64,000 bases of DNA from Microbacterium foliorum. GTDB lineage: Bacteria; Actinomycetota; Actinomycetes; Actinomycetales; Microbacteriaceae. Position 1 is the first letter of the stretch. Each line of letters starts with the position of its first letter. Below the pieces are notes generated by a model. That model did no database searches. It had not been told where the DNA came from and worked only from the letters and a program-made list of their open reading frames with translations. Of the stretch, positions 10,284 to 17,770 are shown piece after piece. The stretch is taken from contig NZ_CP041040.1 of the NCBI RefSeq assembly GCF_006385575.1, positions 2,108,001 through 2,172,000 on the forward strand. Reading direction: 5' to 3'. The translations under genes were made by a program, and so were the position numbers.

Positions 10284-10538
10284 TCACTCTTGTCGGCGTC
10301 GTCGCGCGCCGACAAACAACAGCACCAGTCCTCCGCCGACGACAACCAGCCCCAGCATCATCCCCGCCGTATCTTGGGGAAGCGCAACGCACCCCGCAGC
10401 GACGTCGTCTTCCGGGCACGACCGCCATGGCTGCAGAGCGAAGACGACGGTCATCACAACACCCAGAACAACGACGAATGCCCCGCAGAGCGTGTACTTG
10501 GAAGCGCGGATTATGGCTTGTGACTGACTCATACTCAT
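10284..10538 (-). CDS. Small two-helix membrane protein, unknown
   Basis: An 84-residue protein with two hydrophobic segments (about residues 16-35 and 59-77) separated by a loop carrying two cysteines (SCPEDDVAAGC), and a basic C-terminal tail GARRRRQE. This gives a plausible small inner-membrane topology with a possible exported disulfide. I do not recognise a family. It lies between the DUF805 gene (convergent) and the PAP2 gene (same strand). No strong RBS, so the call rests mainly on the clean topology. Confidence 0.55.
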   Translation of the reverse strand: MSMSQSQAIIRASKYTLCGAFVVVLGVVMTVVFALQPWRSCPEDDVAAGCVALPQDTAGMMLGLVVVGGGLVLLFVGARRRRQE

Positions 10539-10571
10539 TGTCCCCTCATCTCGGGCGCAGCTTCCATCTCG

Positions 10572-11267
10572 CTAGTTCCGCGTCAGATGCCGGGTGATTC
10601 TCGCCCTACCCACACTTACCTTCGTAGGTGTGGGTAACGGCCGCTCGTTCCAAACGCCGACCGTTTCCGCATCGGCGTCGAACACGAGCGTCAGCAGGAC
10701 GGGAAGCCCCATGCCGAGGAGAGCGCCGATCGCGACATCGTGAACGTAGTGCACACCTTCCAAGACTCGTCCGATCGCAACGAGCACAGCGAAGCCGATC
10801 ATCACCCACGTGATTGTCGCTCTGCCAAGCAGCACAGACACCACAGCCACTGCTCCGAAAGCGAGGGTGGCGTGATTCGACGGCAGCGACCAGTCCCCTG
10901 CCGGCGGACACTCCGCCGCCGTCACCCAGCGAGAACATGGCCGTGGCTGCGCGAACAGCACCTTCAGTCCTTCGCTCGTGATGTACGCCAGCACGACGCC
11001 GATCGATGCGACCGCGGCGCGCGGCCGTTGCTCCGGGTGCTTCCACCAGACGAGGCCAATCGCCGAGCCCGCAGCCAGCGCGAGAAGCACCAGCGTGATC
11101 TCGGACACGAGGTCGACTCGCGGGACGGACAGGCCGAGAGAACTCAGCCACTTCGTACCCACCACGCTGAGGCTGCCTGGGGTCGGAGCCACGATCAGCG
11201 CCAGGGCCGCCACAGCCACGATGACGAGCGGTATGAGCCTGCAGGGGATCACTGTGGTGGAGGGCAT
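10572..11267 (-). CDS. PAP2-family membrane phosphatase
   Basis: A 231-residue polytopic membrane protein of the PAP2 lipid phosphatase/acid phosphatase superfamily. All three catalytic motifs are visible: K102 with RP 109-110, PSNH at 129-132 (most family members have PSGH), and R167-x5-H173-x3-D177. Likely substrates are phosphatidic acid or undecaprenyl pyrophosphate. The ATG start has only a weak RBS. A 12-bp inverted repeat sits inside its 3' coding end. Confidence 0.87.
   Translation of the reverse strand: MPSTTVIPCRLIPLVIVAVAALALIVAPTPGSLSVVGTKWLSSLGLSVPRVDLVSEITLVLLALAAGSAIGLVWWKHPEQRPRAAVASIGVVLAYITSEGLKVLFAQPRPCSRWVTAAECPPAGDWSLPSNHATLAFGAVAVVSVLLGRATITWVMIGFAVLVAIGRVLEGVHYVHDVAIGALLGMGLPVLLTLVFDADAETVGVWNERPLPTPTKVSVGRARITRHLTRN
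10607..10636. repeat. Inverted repeat inside the PAP2 gene 3' end
   Basis: A 12-bp inverted repeat with one mismatch (10607-10618 and 10625-10636) with a 6-base loop. It lies within the last 25 codons of the PAP2 gene. It is AT-richer than its surroundings and could be an intragenic terminator or a binding site. Confidence 0.5.
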
Positions 11268-11588
11268 GCTCTCGACCGTATTCGCGGGCGCGGCGTCTGG
11301 GCATCAGACCGGCGATGTACGCCCATCGCCCTAGAGGTGGAGATCTGCGGCTGCTGATCTGGACTGGATCCGCGTGAAGCCTGGGGATATCTGGCAGCGC
11401 TGGATATGCGGTCGGATGCGGTTTCCTCGTCCTCCGACCATGGCACAGCAGGCCGCCAGCGCGCGGTCGGCGCCGACTCCGTGCGGGCATCCGCTCCACC
11501 GCATCCCGTCGTACGCTGGTGCCATGGAGCGGACGCTGCGCACTCTGTTGATCGTGCTCGGCGAACCGCCGAGGGGAAGTGATCCAGA
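11268..11588. other. Intergenic region between divergent PAP2 and flavin oxidoreductase genes
   Basis: These 321 bp separate two divergently transcribed genes and should hold both promoters. I see no clear -35/-10 pair. Short open frames here overlap the oxidoreductase start and have no coding signature. An imperfect inverted ATATC/GATAT pair around 11390-11412 is the only structure noticed. Confidence 0.5.
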
Positions 11589-12866
11589 ATGCATGACGTG
11601 ATCGTGATCGGTGCCGGACTCGCGGGTCTCCGCTGCGCCGGACTGCTCGCCGCACGCGGGCTCGACGTCGTCGTCCTCGAGAGCGCGGATGCCGTCGGAG
11701 GGCGTCAGCGCACCGACATCGTCGACGGCTTCCGGCTGGATCGCGGCTTTCAGGTGCTCAACCCGGCCTACCCGGCGCTCCGCCGCAGCGTCGATCTCGA
11801 CACGCTCGCGCTGGGGAGCTTCCCGGTCGGTGTGCGCGTGCGCACGCGGGATGGGATGGCCGAGCTGCGGCATCCCTTGCGGCACCCGCTGTCCATCGGC
11901 ACGTCGCTGCGCAGCGGTCTGGTGAACGGTCGAGATGCCGTCGCGCTGGCACGCTGGGCCACGCCGGCTCTGGTGCGTTCGCTCTCGCGTCTCGCCCGGA
12001 ACGATGTCACCCTGCGCGATGGTTGGGATGCCGTGGGGCTCCGCGGCCCGCTCCGCACCGCCGTGCTCGAACCGTTTCTCGCCGGGGTCCTGGCAGAGAG
12101 GCGCGGCGAGACGTCGAACGCGTTCGCCCGACTGCTCGTGAGGTACTTCGCGCTCGGCCGCCCTGGCCTGCCCGCACAAGGAATCGCTGCGGTCCCGGAG
12201 CAGCTTGCCACGCACGCACGCGCGGCAAGTGCTGACATCCGTCTCGGTGCCGGAGCGGAGCGGATCTCGGCGCGTGGAGACGGCATCCGCGTGGAACTGA
12301 CCGACGGCGACTCCGTCAGCGCTGGTCGAGTGGTCGTCGCAGTCGGCCCCGGTGATGTCGCCGGTCTCACCGCGCTTCCCGTTCCCGCGACGAACGGCCT
12401 GCAGACATGGTGGTTCGCCGCTGCCGAACCACCGACCAAGTCCGCGCTGCTCACCGTCGACGGGCGCAGCGACCGCGGGCCCGTCGTGAACACCGTCGTG
12501 ATGACGCACACCGTGCCCTCGTACGCCCCGGCCGGTCGCCACCTCATCGCCGCGACTTGCCTGCTGCCGCGCGGTGGTGATCCAGCCGCGGAGAACGACG
12601 TCCGCCGCCACTTGAGTGAGATCTGGGGTGCAGACATCAGCGCGTGGGAGCTGATACGGCGCGATGACATCGAACACGCGCTACCTGCACAGCCGGCACC
12701 CCTCGGTGCACCGCGATACCCGCGCTACGCCGAGCGTCTGTACATCGCGGGCGACCATCGAGACACCGCGTCGATTCAAGGCGCTCTCGCGTCTGGCGAG
12801 CGGGCCGCGCGCGCCGTCCTCACTGACGCGGGATCTTCGAGGAGCACCGCACCTACCAGCCTCTGA
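11589..12866 (+). CDS. FAD-dependent amine oxidase-type oxidoreductase
   Basis: A 425-residue soluble flavoprotein of the NAD(P)/FAD-dependent oxidoreductase (amine oxidase/phytoene desaturase-like) class. The N-terminal dinucleotide fold VIVIGAGLAGLRCAGLLAARG has GxGxxG, with the acidic residue in VVLE and the following GGR motif typical of FAD enzymes. The C-terminal FAD closure is YIAGDHRDTASIQGALASGERAA. Substrate is unknown. It is convergent with the downstream lipoprotein, 12 bp apart. Confidence 0.9.
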   Translation: MHDVIVIGAGLAGLRCAGLLAARGLDVVVLESADAVGGRQRTDIVDGFRLDRGFQVLNPAYPALRRSVDLDTLALGSFPVGVRVRTRDGMAELRHPLRHPLSIGTSLRSGLVNGRDAVALARWATPALVRSLSRLARNDVTLRDGWDAVGLRGPLRTAVLEPFLAGVLAERRGETSNAFARLLVRYFALGRPGLPAQGIAAVPEQLATHARAASADIRLGAGAERISARGDGIRVELTDGDSVSAGRVVVAVGPGDVAGLTALPVPATNGLQTWWFAAAEPPTKSALLTVDGRSDRGPVVNTVVMTHTVPSYAPAGRHLIAATCLLPRGGDPAAENDVRRHLSEIWGADISAWELIRRDDIEHALPAQPAPLGAPRYPRYAERLYIAGDHRDTASIQGALASGERAARAVLTDAGSSRSTAPTSL

Positions 12867-12878
12867 AGAACTGCGAGA

Positions 12879-14471
12879 TCACAGAGCGCAGCGTGCTCCG
12901 TCATCTGGCAGTTCGAGGTCGACGAGGTAGTCGGCGACGATCCCGTCGATGCACTCGTTGCGTGAGATGACGGTGCCGTGCTGGTTGCCGTCGACGGTGA
13001 GCAGCCGCGCACCGAGCGTGTCGGCCAGGCTGATGCCGCCCTCGTGCGGTGTCACGGGATCTCCGGTGGCCGAGATGACCAGCACTTCGGGCAGTCCGTC
13101 GATGTCGGTCGCGTAGGGGTAGCCGAGTGTCGGTTCACCGGGCCAGTACTCGCAGCCGTCCTGAGTGGCGGGATCAGTTCCCGGGTCGAGGAACGGCACG
13201 GCGTCGTTGAGGTCTTCGCCGAGCTGCGCCATCTCCTCGGCGGTGAAGCGTTCTTCGTCGAGGCAGTTGATCGCGAAGAGCGCTTCGTACGAGTTCGTGT
13301 ACTCGCCGCTTTCGGAGCGTCCATAGGATCCGTCTCGAAGTGCGAGCAGGGCATCCGGTCGCCCTGCCTGCAGCTCCGACAGCCCGGCGATGATCGCAGG
13401 CCAACTCGCTTCGGAATAGAGCCCGGCGACGATTCCCTCACCGGCAGCGAGGAAGCCGACCTCACGGCCGTCAGCGGCGATCAGTGGCTCATCGACAAGC
13501 GGTCGCAGCAGCTCCTGCGCCTCGGTCGTCGCCCGTGCCGGATCGGTACCGAGAGGGCACTCGGCCTGGGTCGCGCAGTAGTCGGCGAAGCGCTGGAACG
13601 ACGCCTGGAGCCCTTCGCTGAGCTGGACCCTGCGCTCTCCGGTGTTCATGAGTGGGTCCACCGCGCCGTCGAGGACGAGCGCGCGGACGTTCTGTGGGAA
13701 CATCTCGGCGTATACCGATCCCAGACGTGTGCCGTAGCTCGCACCCGCGAACGTCAGCTTGTCATCGCCGAGTGCGGAGCGGAGGACGTCCATGTCGCGG
13801 GCGGTGTCGCGGGTTCCCAGGTGCGCAAGCACCTCCTCACTACCCGTGCCTTGTGCGCACTTGTGGACGATCTCGCGCGCCGATTCTTCCGTCCACTCTC
13901 CGAGCGCCGCGAGGGGCACATCGGCGTCTCGCTCTTCGTCGGTGTAGCAGTCGACCGCCGGACGGCTGAGACCGACGCCCCGAGGATCGAAGCCCACGAT
14001 GTCGAAGCGCTCGGTGATGCGACCGCCCGTCCACAGCGCGGCGACCAAGGGGGCGAAGGTCGTCGCCTGAGCGCCGGGCCCGCCCGGATTCAGGACGACC
14101 GAGCCGATGCGGTCGTCGCCGGTGGCGGCGATGCGGGTCACGGCCAGGTCGATGGTCTCCCCCTGGATATCCTCGTGATCCATCGGCACCGTGAGCATGG
14201 CGCACTCGGCGCTCTCTGCCGCATCGATGATCTCCGGCACGTCAGGCTGAGAACCCACGATCGTGGGGTCACAGGGCCCGAAGTCGAGCTTCTGCGCCAT
14301 GAACTGCTCGAGACCGGTCTCGGTCGAGCCTCCCTGGTCGTCCGGCGTCGCAGCGGTGCACCCGGCCAGCACCAGCAGCGATACGGCCGCGGTCGCGGCG
14401 ATGCCCGGTGTCACCCATCGCCGTCGCTTGTCGTTCTTCCCTCGGCTGCGTATCGGAGAGCGGGTCATCAT
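12879..14471 (-). CDS. Secreted TAP-like alpha/beta hydrolase (tripeptidyl aminopeptidase type), lipoprotein
   Basis: An exported peptidase-like hydrolase of MEROPS S33, 530 residues. The signal has a basic N-region, a hydrophobic core and lipobox LVLAGC with Cys38. The oxyanion strand is NPGGPG (128-133), the nucleophile Ser245 is in GASYG, and the C-terminal TAP-like domain carries Asp in SATGDPVTP and His in GNQHGT, so the triad is complete. The SD AAAGGA is six bases before the first ATG. It likely trims N-terminal peptides outside the cell, fitting the two peptide importers in this window, though family members can have other substrates. Confidence 0.92.
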   Translation of the reverse strand: MMTRSPIRSRGKNDKRRRWVTPGIAATAAVSLLVLAGCTAATPDDQGGSTETGLEQFMAQKLDFGPCDPTIVGSQPDVPEIIDAAESAECAMLTVPMDHEDIQGETIDLAVTRIAATGDDRIGSVVLNPGGPGAQATTFAPLVAALWTGGRITERFDIVGFDPRGVGLSRPAVDCYTDEERDADVPLAALGEWTEESAREIVHKCAQGTGSEEVLAHLGTRDTARDMDVLRSALGDDKLTFAGASYGTRLGSVYAEMFPQNVRALVLDGAVDPLMNTGERRVQLSEGLQASFQRFADYCATQAECPLGTDPARATTEAQELLRPLVDEPLIAADGREVGFLAAGEGIVAGLYSEASWPAIIAGLSELQAGRPDALLALRDGSYGRSESGEYTNSYEALFAINCLDEERFTAEEMAQLGEDLNDAVPFLDPGTDPATQDGCEYWPGEPTLGYPYATDIDGLPEVLVISATGDPVTPHEGGISLADTLGARLLTVDGNQHGTVISRNECIDGIVADYLVDLELPDDGARCAL

Positions 14472-14492
14472 GGTGATTCCTTTCGTGGGGTG

Positions 14493-15134
14493 TCAGCTGG
14501 CGAGTTCATCGATCCAGCTCGATCGCATCCGCAGTGCCCGCTCCGTGCTGCCGACGACAGCTGCAAGCCCGACGAGCAGATTGATGTGGAGTGGGAGCTG
14601 GATGGGGGATGTGAAGCTACCGATCGAATCCGCGATCGGGGGAATCTGCGAGAGGGCTTCGACGATCTGGGGAACCTCGACGCAGAGGCCGACGACGACG
14701 AACAGAACGGAGAGGATGCCGATCGCTTGACTCACTCCGGGATGCTGCTGGTGCAGGCGGGCGCGACGCCCTTCGGCCGATCGCGGATCGGGTGACAGTT
14801 GCTGTTCCGTACCGTCTGCTCGCACATAGTGGCATCGCTTGAGCCCGAAACCGGTGATCGCCACCTCGATGTGGCCGCCCGGCACCGCGAAACGGGTGGG
14901 CATCTTCGCGTACGACTGCAGCGCTCCGTCGACGTAGAGGCGGGCGCGGACCTCGCCGTCGCTCATGTCGCCCGCGTGGCGGACATCGACGGCATAGATG
15001 GATGCTCTGCCATCTGCCGATCTCAGCGTGATCGAGCGCAACGATCGGCCGAACATCTGCCACCAGCGGTATCGCCGCAGCGGCTCTCCTGATCCGGCAC
15101 GGACACGTCGACTGCGCCAGTTCGCGATCCCCAT
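14493..15134 (-). CDS. Membrane protein of unknown function, divergent from TetR
   Basis: A 213-residue protein with a soluble N-terminal domain that looks like a beta-rich module (SITLRSADGRASIYAVDVRH), then two hydrophobic segments (about residues 137-155 and 180-200). I chose ATG at 15134 because GAAAGGGG lies nine bases upstream; the ATG at 15143 would touch that RBS. It sits divergent from the TetR gene across a 92-bp gap with repeated operators, so it is the likely target of that regulator. No family recognised. Confidence 0.75.
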   Translation of the reverse strand: MGIANWRSRRVRAGSGEPLRRYRWWQMFGRSLRSITLRSADGRASIYAVDVRHAGDMSDGEVRARLYVDGALQSYAKMPTRFAVPGGHIEVAITGFGLKRCHYVRADGTEQQLSPDPRSAEGRRARLHQQHPGVSQAIGILSVLFVVVGLCVEVPQIVEALSQIPPIADSIGSFTSPIQLPLHINLLVGLAAVVGSTERALRMRSSWIDELAS

Positions 15135-15154
15135 CTCGTCCATCCCCTTTCGAT

Positions 15155-15213
15155 TAGCACAGCGTGATAGCAACGAGGTGCTAAGGTAGCACACTGTGAC
15201 AGACAGGTGTCAC
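15155..15213. promoter_or_regulatory. Putative TetR operator array
   Basis: Two 15-bp direct repeats with the shared form TAGCACA(S)YGTGAYA lie at 15155-15169 and 15187-15201, 32 bp apart, about three helical turns. Around the second are inverted repeats GTGCT/AGCAC (15179-15193) and GTGACA/TGTCAC (15196-15213). They fill the gap between the TetR gene and the divergent membrane protein, the usual place for a self-regulating TetR operator. Confidence 0.6.
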
Positions 15214-15226
15214 GCGGAGGACGGAA

Positions 15227-15838
15227 ATGAACGCTGAATCGAAGGAACCGGGAACCCGCTCGAAGATCCTCATCGCCGCGGCGACGATGCTCGGAGAGAA
15301 CCCCACGGCGCGCCTGAGCGTGCGCGCTGTTGCCGCCCGCGCCCAGGTGAGCACCGGCTCTCTGAGGCACTTCTTCCCCACCCAGCGGGAGCTCATCGAG
15401 ACGGTGATCGCGGCGATGTACGACCTGGAGATTCCTGACGATCCGATCAACGACCACTCCCTGACTCCACACGAGCGGCTCCTCGCATGCCTGCAGATGC
15501 TGCTCAGCCACGTCGGCGTCGGCGCTCGCGCCAGGGAGCAGTGGGGCGCCCTCTACGAGGCGTATGTGGCTACCGCGCCATCCGAGGATGAAGCCGCCAC
15601 CTATCTCGCTCTCGATCGCATGGGGCGCCACCGCATCGAGCAGTGGCTGAGCGCCCTGGTCGACGAAGGCGCGATCCCTGCCGGAGGGATCGCGGCGCGA
15701 GCCCGATTCCTCTCGACAGTGACGACCGGCATCATGACCGAACGCGCGCTGCCTTCCGAGACGGTGCGCGTCGACTCCGAGAACGAGACTCTGCGTCTCG
15801 CGGTGCACGCGGTCACGAGTGGGTGGCCCGACGCATGA
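15227..15838 (+). CDS. TetR/AcrR family transcriptional regulator
   Basis: A 203-residue TetR-type repressor. The N-terminal helix-turn-helix is clear: RSKILIAAATMLGE, then LSVRAVAARAQVSTGSLRHFFPTQRELI (residues about 30-58). The C-terminal ligand domain resembles the BetI-like TetR_C group. SD GGAGGA precedes ATG. The adjacent divergent membrane gene and the repeated palindromic sites suggest autoregulation and control of that gene. The beta-lactamase gene follows 111 bp downstream on the same strand and could be co-transcribed. Confidence 0.93.
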   Translation: MNAESKEPGTRSKILIAAATMLGENPTARLSVRAVAARAQVSTGSLRHFFPTQRELIETVIAAMYDLEIPDDPINDHSLTPHERLLACLQMLLSHVGVGARAREQWGALYEAYVATAPSEDEAATYLALDRMGRHRIEQWLSALVDEGAIPAGGIAARARFLSTVTTGIMTERALPSETVRVDSENETLRLAVHAVTSGWPDA

Positions 15839-15949
15839 ATTCCCTGCTCTACGAATCCGTGATGCACGTCGTTCCGCTGCTGTTCCTCGAGCTCGTCGAG
15901 AGCGTGGATGAGCTCGCGCCGCTCGGCGCTTTCAGGAGCGCCTGAGGAC

Positions 15950-16888
15950 ATGCGCCGCCTTCTGCCGCTTGCCCTCGGCTGTCTTCTGATTGCGGCAGCA
16001 CTCGTCGGCTGCGCCGACGCGACGTCAGCGCCCTCCGAATCCGATGCCGGCACCCCGACGGTCACCGTGCCCGACCTCGACCTCGACCTCGACTCCGTCG
16101 TGGAGAAGGAGCTCGTCGGCCTCGAGCAGGAGTACGAGGCGAGTATCGGCGTCGTGGCGCTCGACACGGCCACCGGCGAATCCGTCTCGTACGGCGGCGA
16201 TCGCCGATTCGGCTTCGCGTCGACCGTCAAGGTCTTCGCCGCCGCAGAGTTCCTCCGCTCGGTGCACGGCCCGGACCGCGACGAGCTCGTCCGCTGGACA
16301 GCGGAGGAAGCGGCTTCTGCCGGCCACGCCCCAGTGACCTCGCAGTATGTCGAGGGCGGCCTGACCTACGCACAGCTCGCCGAAGCCGCGGTTCGATTCA
16401 GTGACAACGCCGCTCTCAACCTCATCCTCGACCGCATCGGTGGGCCTGCCGCCCTCGACGGCGCTCTTGAGAGCCTGGGCGACGCGACCACCGAGGTCGC
16501 CAATGACGAACCGACGCTCAACACCATCGAACCCGGCAGTACGGAGGACACCACCACGGCGGCCGCGTTCACGGCATCGCTCGCGACGATCCTCGACGGC
16601 GCCGCACTCTCCACGGCTGACAAGACGCTGCTCATCGACTGGATGAGCGACAACCGCACGGGAGACGCCCTCATTCGGGCCGGTGCTCCCGACGGGTGGA
16701 CTGTCGCCGACAAGTCCGGCGGAGCCGGTGCGATCCGCAACGACATCGCTCTGGTCACGCCACCCGAACGAGACCCCATCATCATCACGGTGCTGACGTC
16801 GCGGAACGATCCCGAAGCGGCCTTCGACGACACGCTCGTGGCTCGTGCGGCATCCGTCGTTCTGAATGCCCTCGACCGCAGCCACTAG
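15950..16888 (+). CDS. Class A beta-lactamase, lipoprotein
   Basis: A 312-residue serine beta-lactamase-like enzyme. The signal ends in lipobox ALVGC with Cys21, so it should be anchored outside the membrane. Catalytic motifs are complete: S91-T-V-K94, SDN at 151-153, E187-P-T-L-N (the Glu of the omega loop) and K255-S-G257 (KSG in place of the usual KTG). This set supports a genuine class A hydrolase rather than a distant serine hydrolase. I chose ATG at 15950 since it begins the signal peptide and has GAGG upstream. Spectrum cannot be predicted. Confidence 0.88.
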   Translation: MRRLLPLALGCLLIAAALVGCADATSAPSESDAGTPTVTVPDLDLDLDSVVEKELVGLEQEYEASIGVVALDTATGESVSYGGDRRFGFASTVKVFAAAEFLRSVHGPDRDELVRWTAEEAASAGHAPVTSQYVEGGLTYAQLAEAAVRFSDNAALNLILDRIGGPAALDGALESLGDATTEVANDEPTLNTIEPGSTEDTTTAAAFTASLATILDGAALSTADKTLLIDWMSDNRTGDALIRAGAPDGWTVADKSGGAGAIRNDIALVTPPERDPIIITVLTSRNDPEAAFDDTLVARAASVVLNALDRSH

Positions 16889-17055
16889 CGAGACAGTGCC
16901 GCGCCACGGTCACTCCCCCGCCGCCCACGGCTCATACCTCAGGTCGGCGAGTCACCTATGGTGCCGCTCTACGGTGTGCGACGCAGAACATGCCCGCGTG
17001 GCGGCGCTGTGATCGGGAGTCCACTTCAGCAGCGCACACGCGGGGAGGTCCAGCG

Positions 17056-17652
17056 TCACACGCGCACACCGTCACGGATGCCGGCGAGCAGCTTCTCGCC
17101 GATGCCGGGCACGGCGAGAAGGTCGTCGACCGAGGCGAACCGCCCGTTCTCCTCTCGCCACGTGATGATGCGCTCCGCGAGCGCGGGACCGATCCGCGGG
17201 AGGCCCTCGAGCGCTGCCTGATCAGCCGTGTTGAGATCGACTCGGTCATCGCCCGGGGTGGTTCCTCCCGTCTCTGCAGCTGCCCCGATCACGGGCACGA
17301 TGATCTGCTCACCATCCGAGAGCACGCGGGCGAGGTTGATGGCGGTCAGGTCGGCGTCGTCCGTCGTTCCCCCGGCAGCAGCCACCGCGTCGACCAAGCG
17401 CGAATCGAGGTCGAGGACGTAGAGCCCGGGACTCGCGACCGCTCCGAGCACATGCACGTACAGCTCGCCCGATGAGCCTGTGGTCGCCCCGGCGCCGGTC
17501 GACAGCGGCACCGATTCCGTGGGTGCGGCCTGGCCGCGCATCAACCCGAGACCGACAGCGGCCGAGAGCACGACGAGTGCCAGCACGATGGCCGCGCCGA
17601 CGCCCAGCCTCAGTCGTCGTGGGGGCGGCGACTTGGACGGGGACTCGGACAT
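17056..17652 (-). CDS. comEA: ComEA family DNA-binding protein
   Basis: ComEA receives double-stranded DNA at the cell surface for uptake. The 198-residue protein has a basic N-terminus, one TM anchor (about 15-39), an SLBB domain (VHVLGAVASPGLYVL) and a C-terminal double helix-hairpin-helix (DLNTADQAALEGLPRIGPALAERI, then LLAVPGIGEKLLAGIRDG). It stands alone: leuS is upstream with a terminator between, and its usual partner comEC is about 7.5 kb further on. The 167 bp after its stop show no gene. Confidence 0.95.
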   Translation of the reverse strand: MSESPSKSPPPRRLRLGVGAAIVLALVVLSAAVGLGLMRGQAAPTESVPLSTGAGATTGSSGELYVHVLGAVASPGLYVLDLDSRLVDAVAAAGGTTDDADLTAINLARVLSDGEQIIVPVIGAAAETGGTTPGDDRVDLNTADQAALEGLPRIGPALAERIITWREENGRFASVDDLLAVPGIGEKLLAGIRDGVRV

Positions 17653-17694
17653 CCGACAACGCTAAGCATCCCGCCGGAAGCAAGGAGACGCCCA

Positions 17695-17727
17695 GCCGCC
17701 CATCGGGGAGAATCCCCGATGGGCGGC
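17695..17727 (-). terminator. Hairpin terminator after leuS
   Basis: A perfect 15-bp stem (17695-17709 with 17713-17727) with a 3-base loop lies between leuS and comEA. No T tract follows, as is common in high-GC actinobacteria. It lies 44 bp after the leuS stop and should isolate leuS from comEA. Confidence 0.75.
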
Positions 17728-17770
17728 CGGATGTGCAGAGCAGACGAGTCGATGGTGACGACTCGAGAGA

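Noticed and set aside
11374..11601. 75-codon plus-strand frame ahead of the flavin oxidoreductase
   Set aside because: It overlaps the oxidoreductase start, lacks an RBS and shows no coding bias.
11331..12677. 448-codon minus-strand frame opposite the flavin oxidoreductase
   Set aside because: The plus-strand frame shows complete FAD motifs; the other is a shadow.
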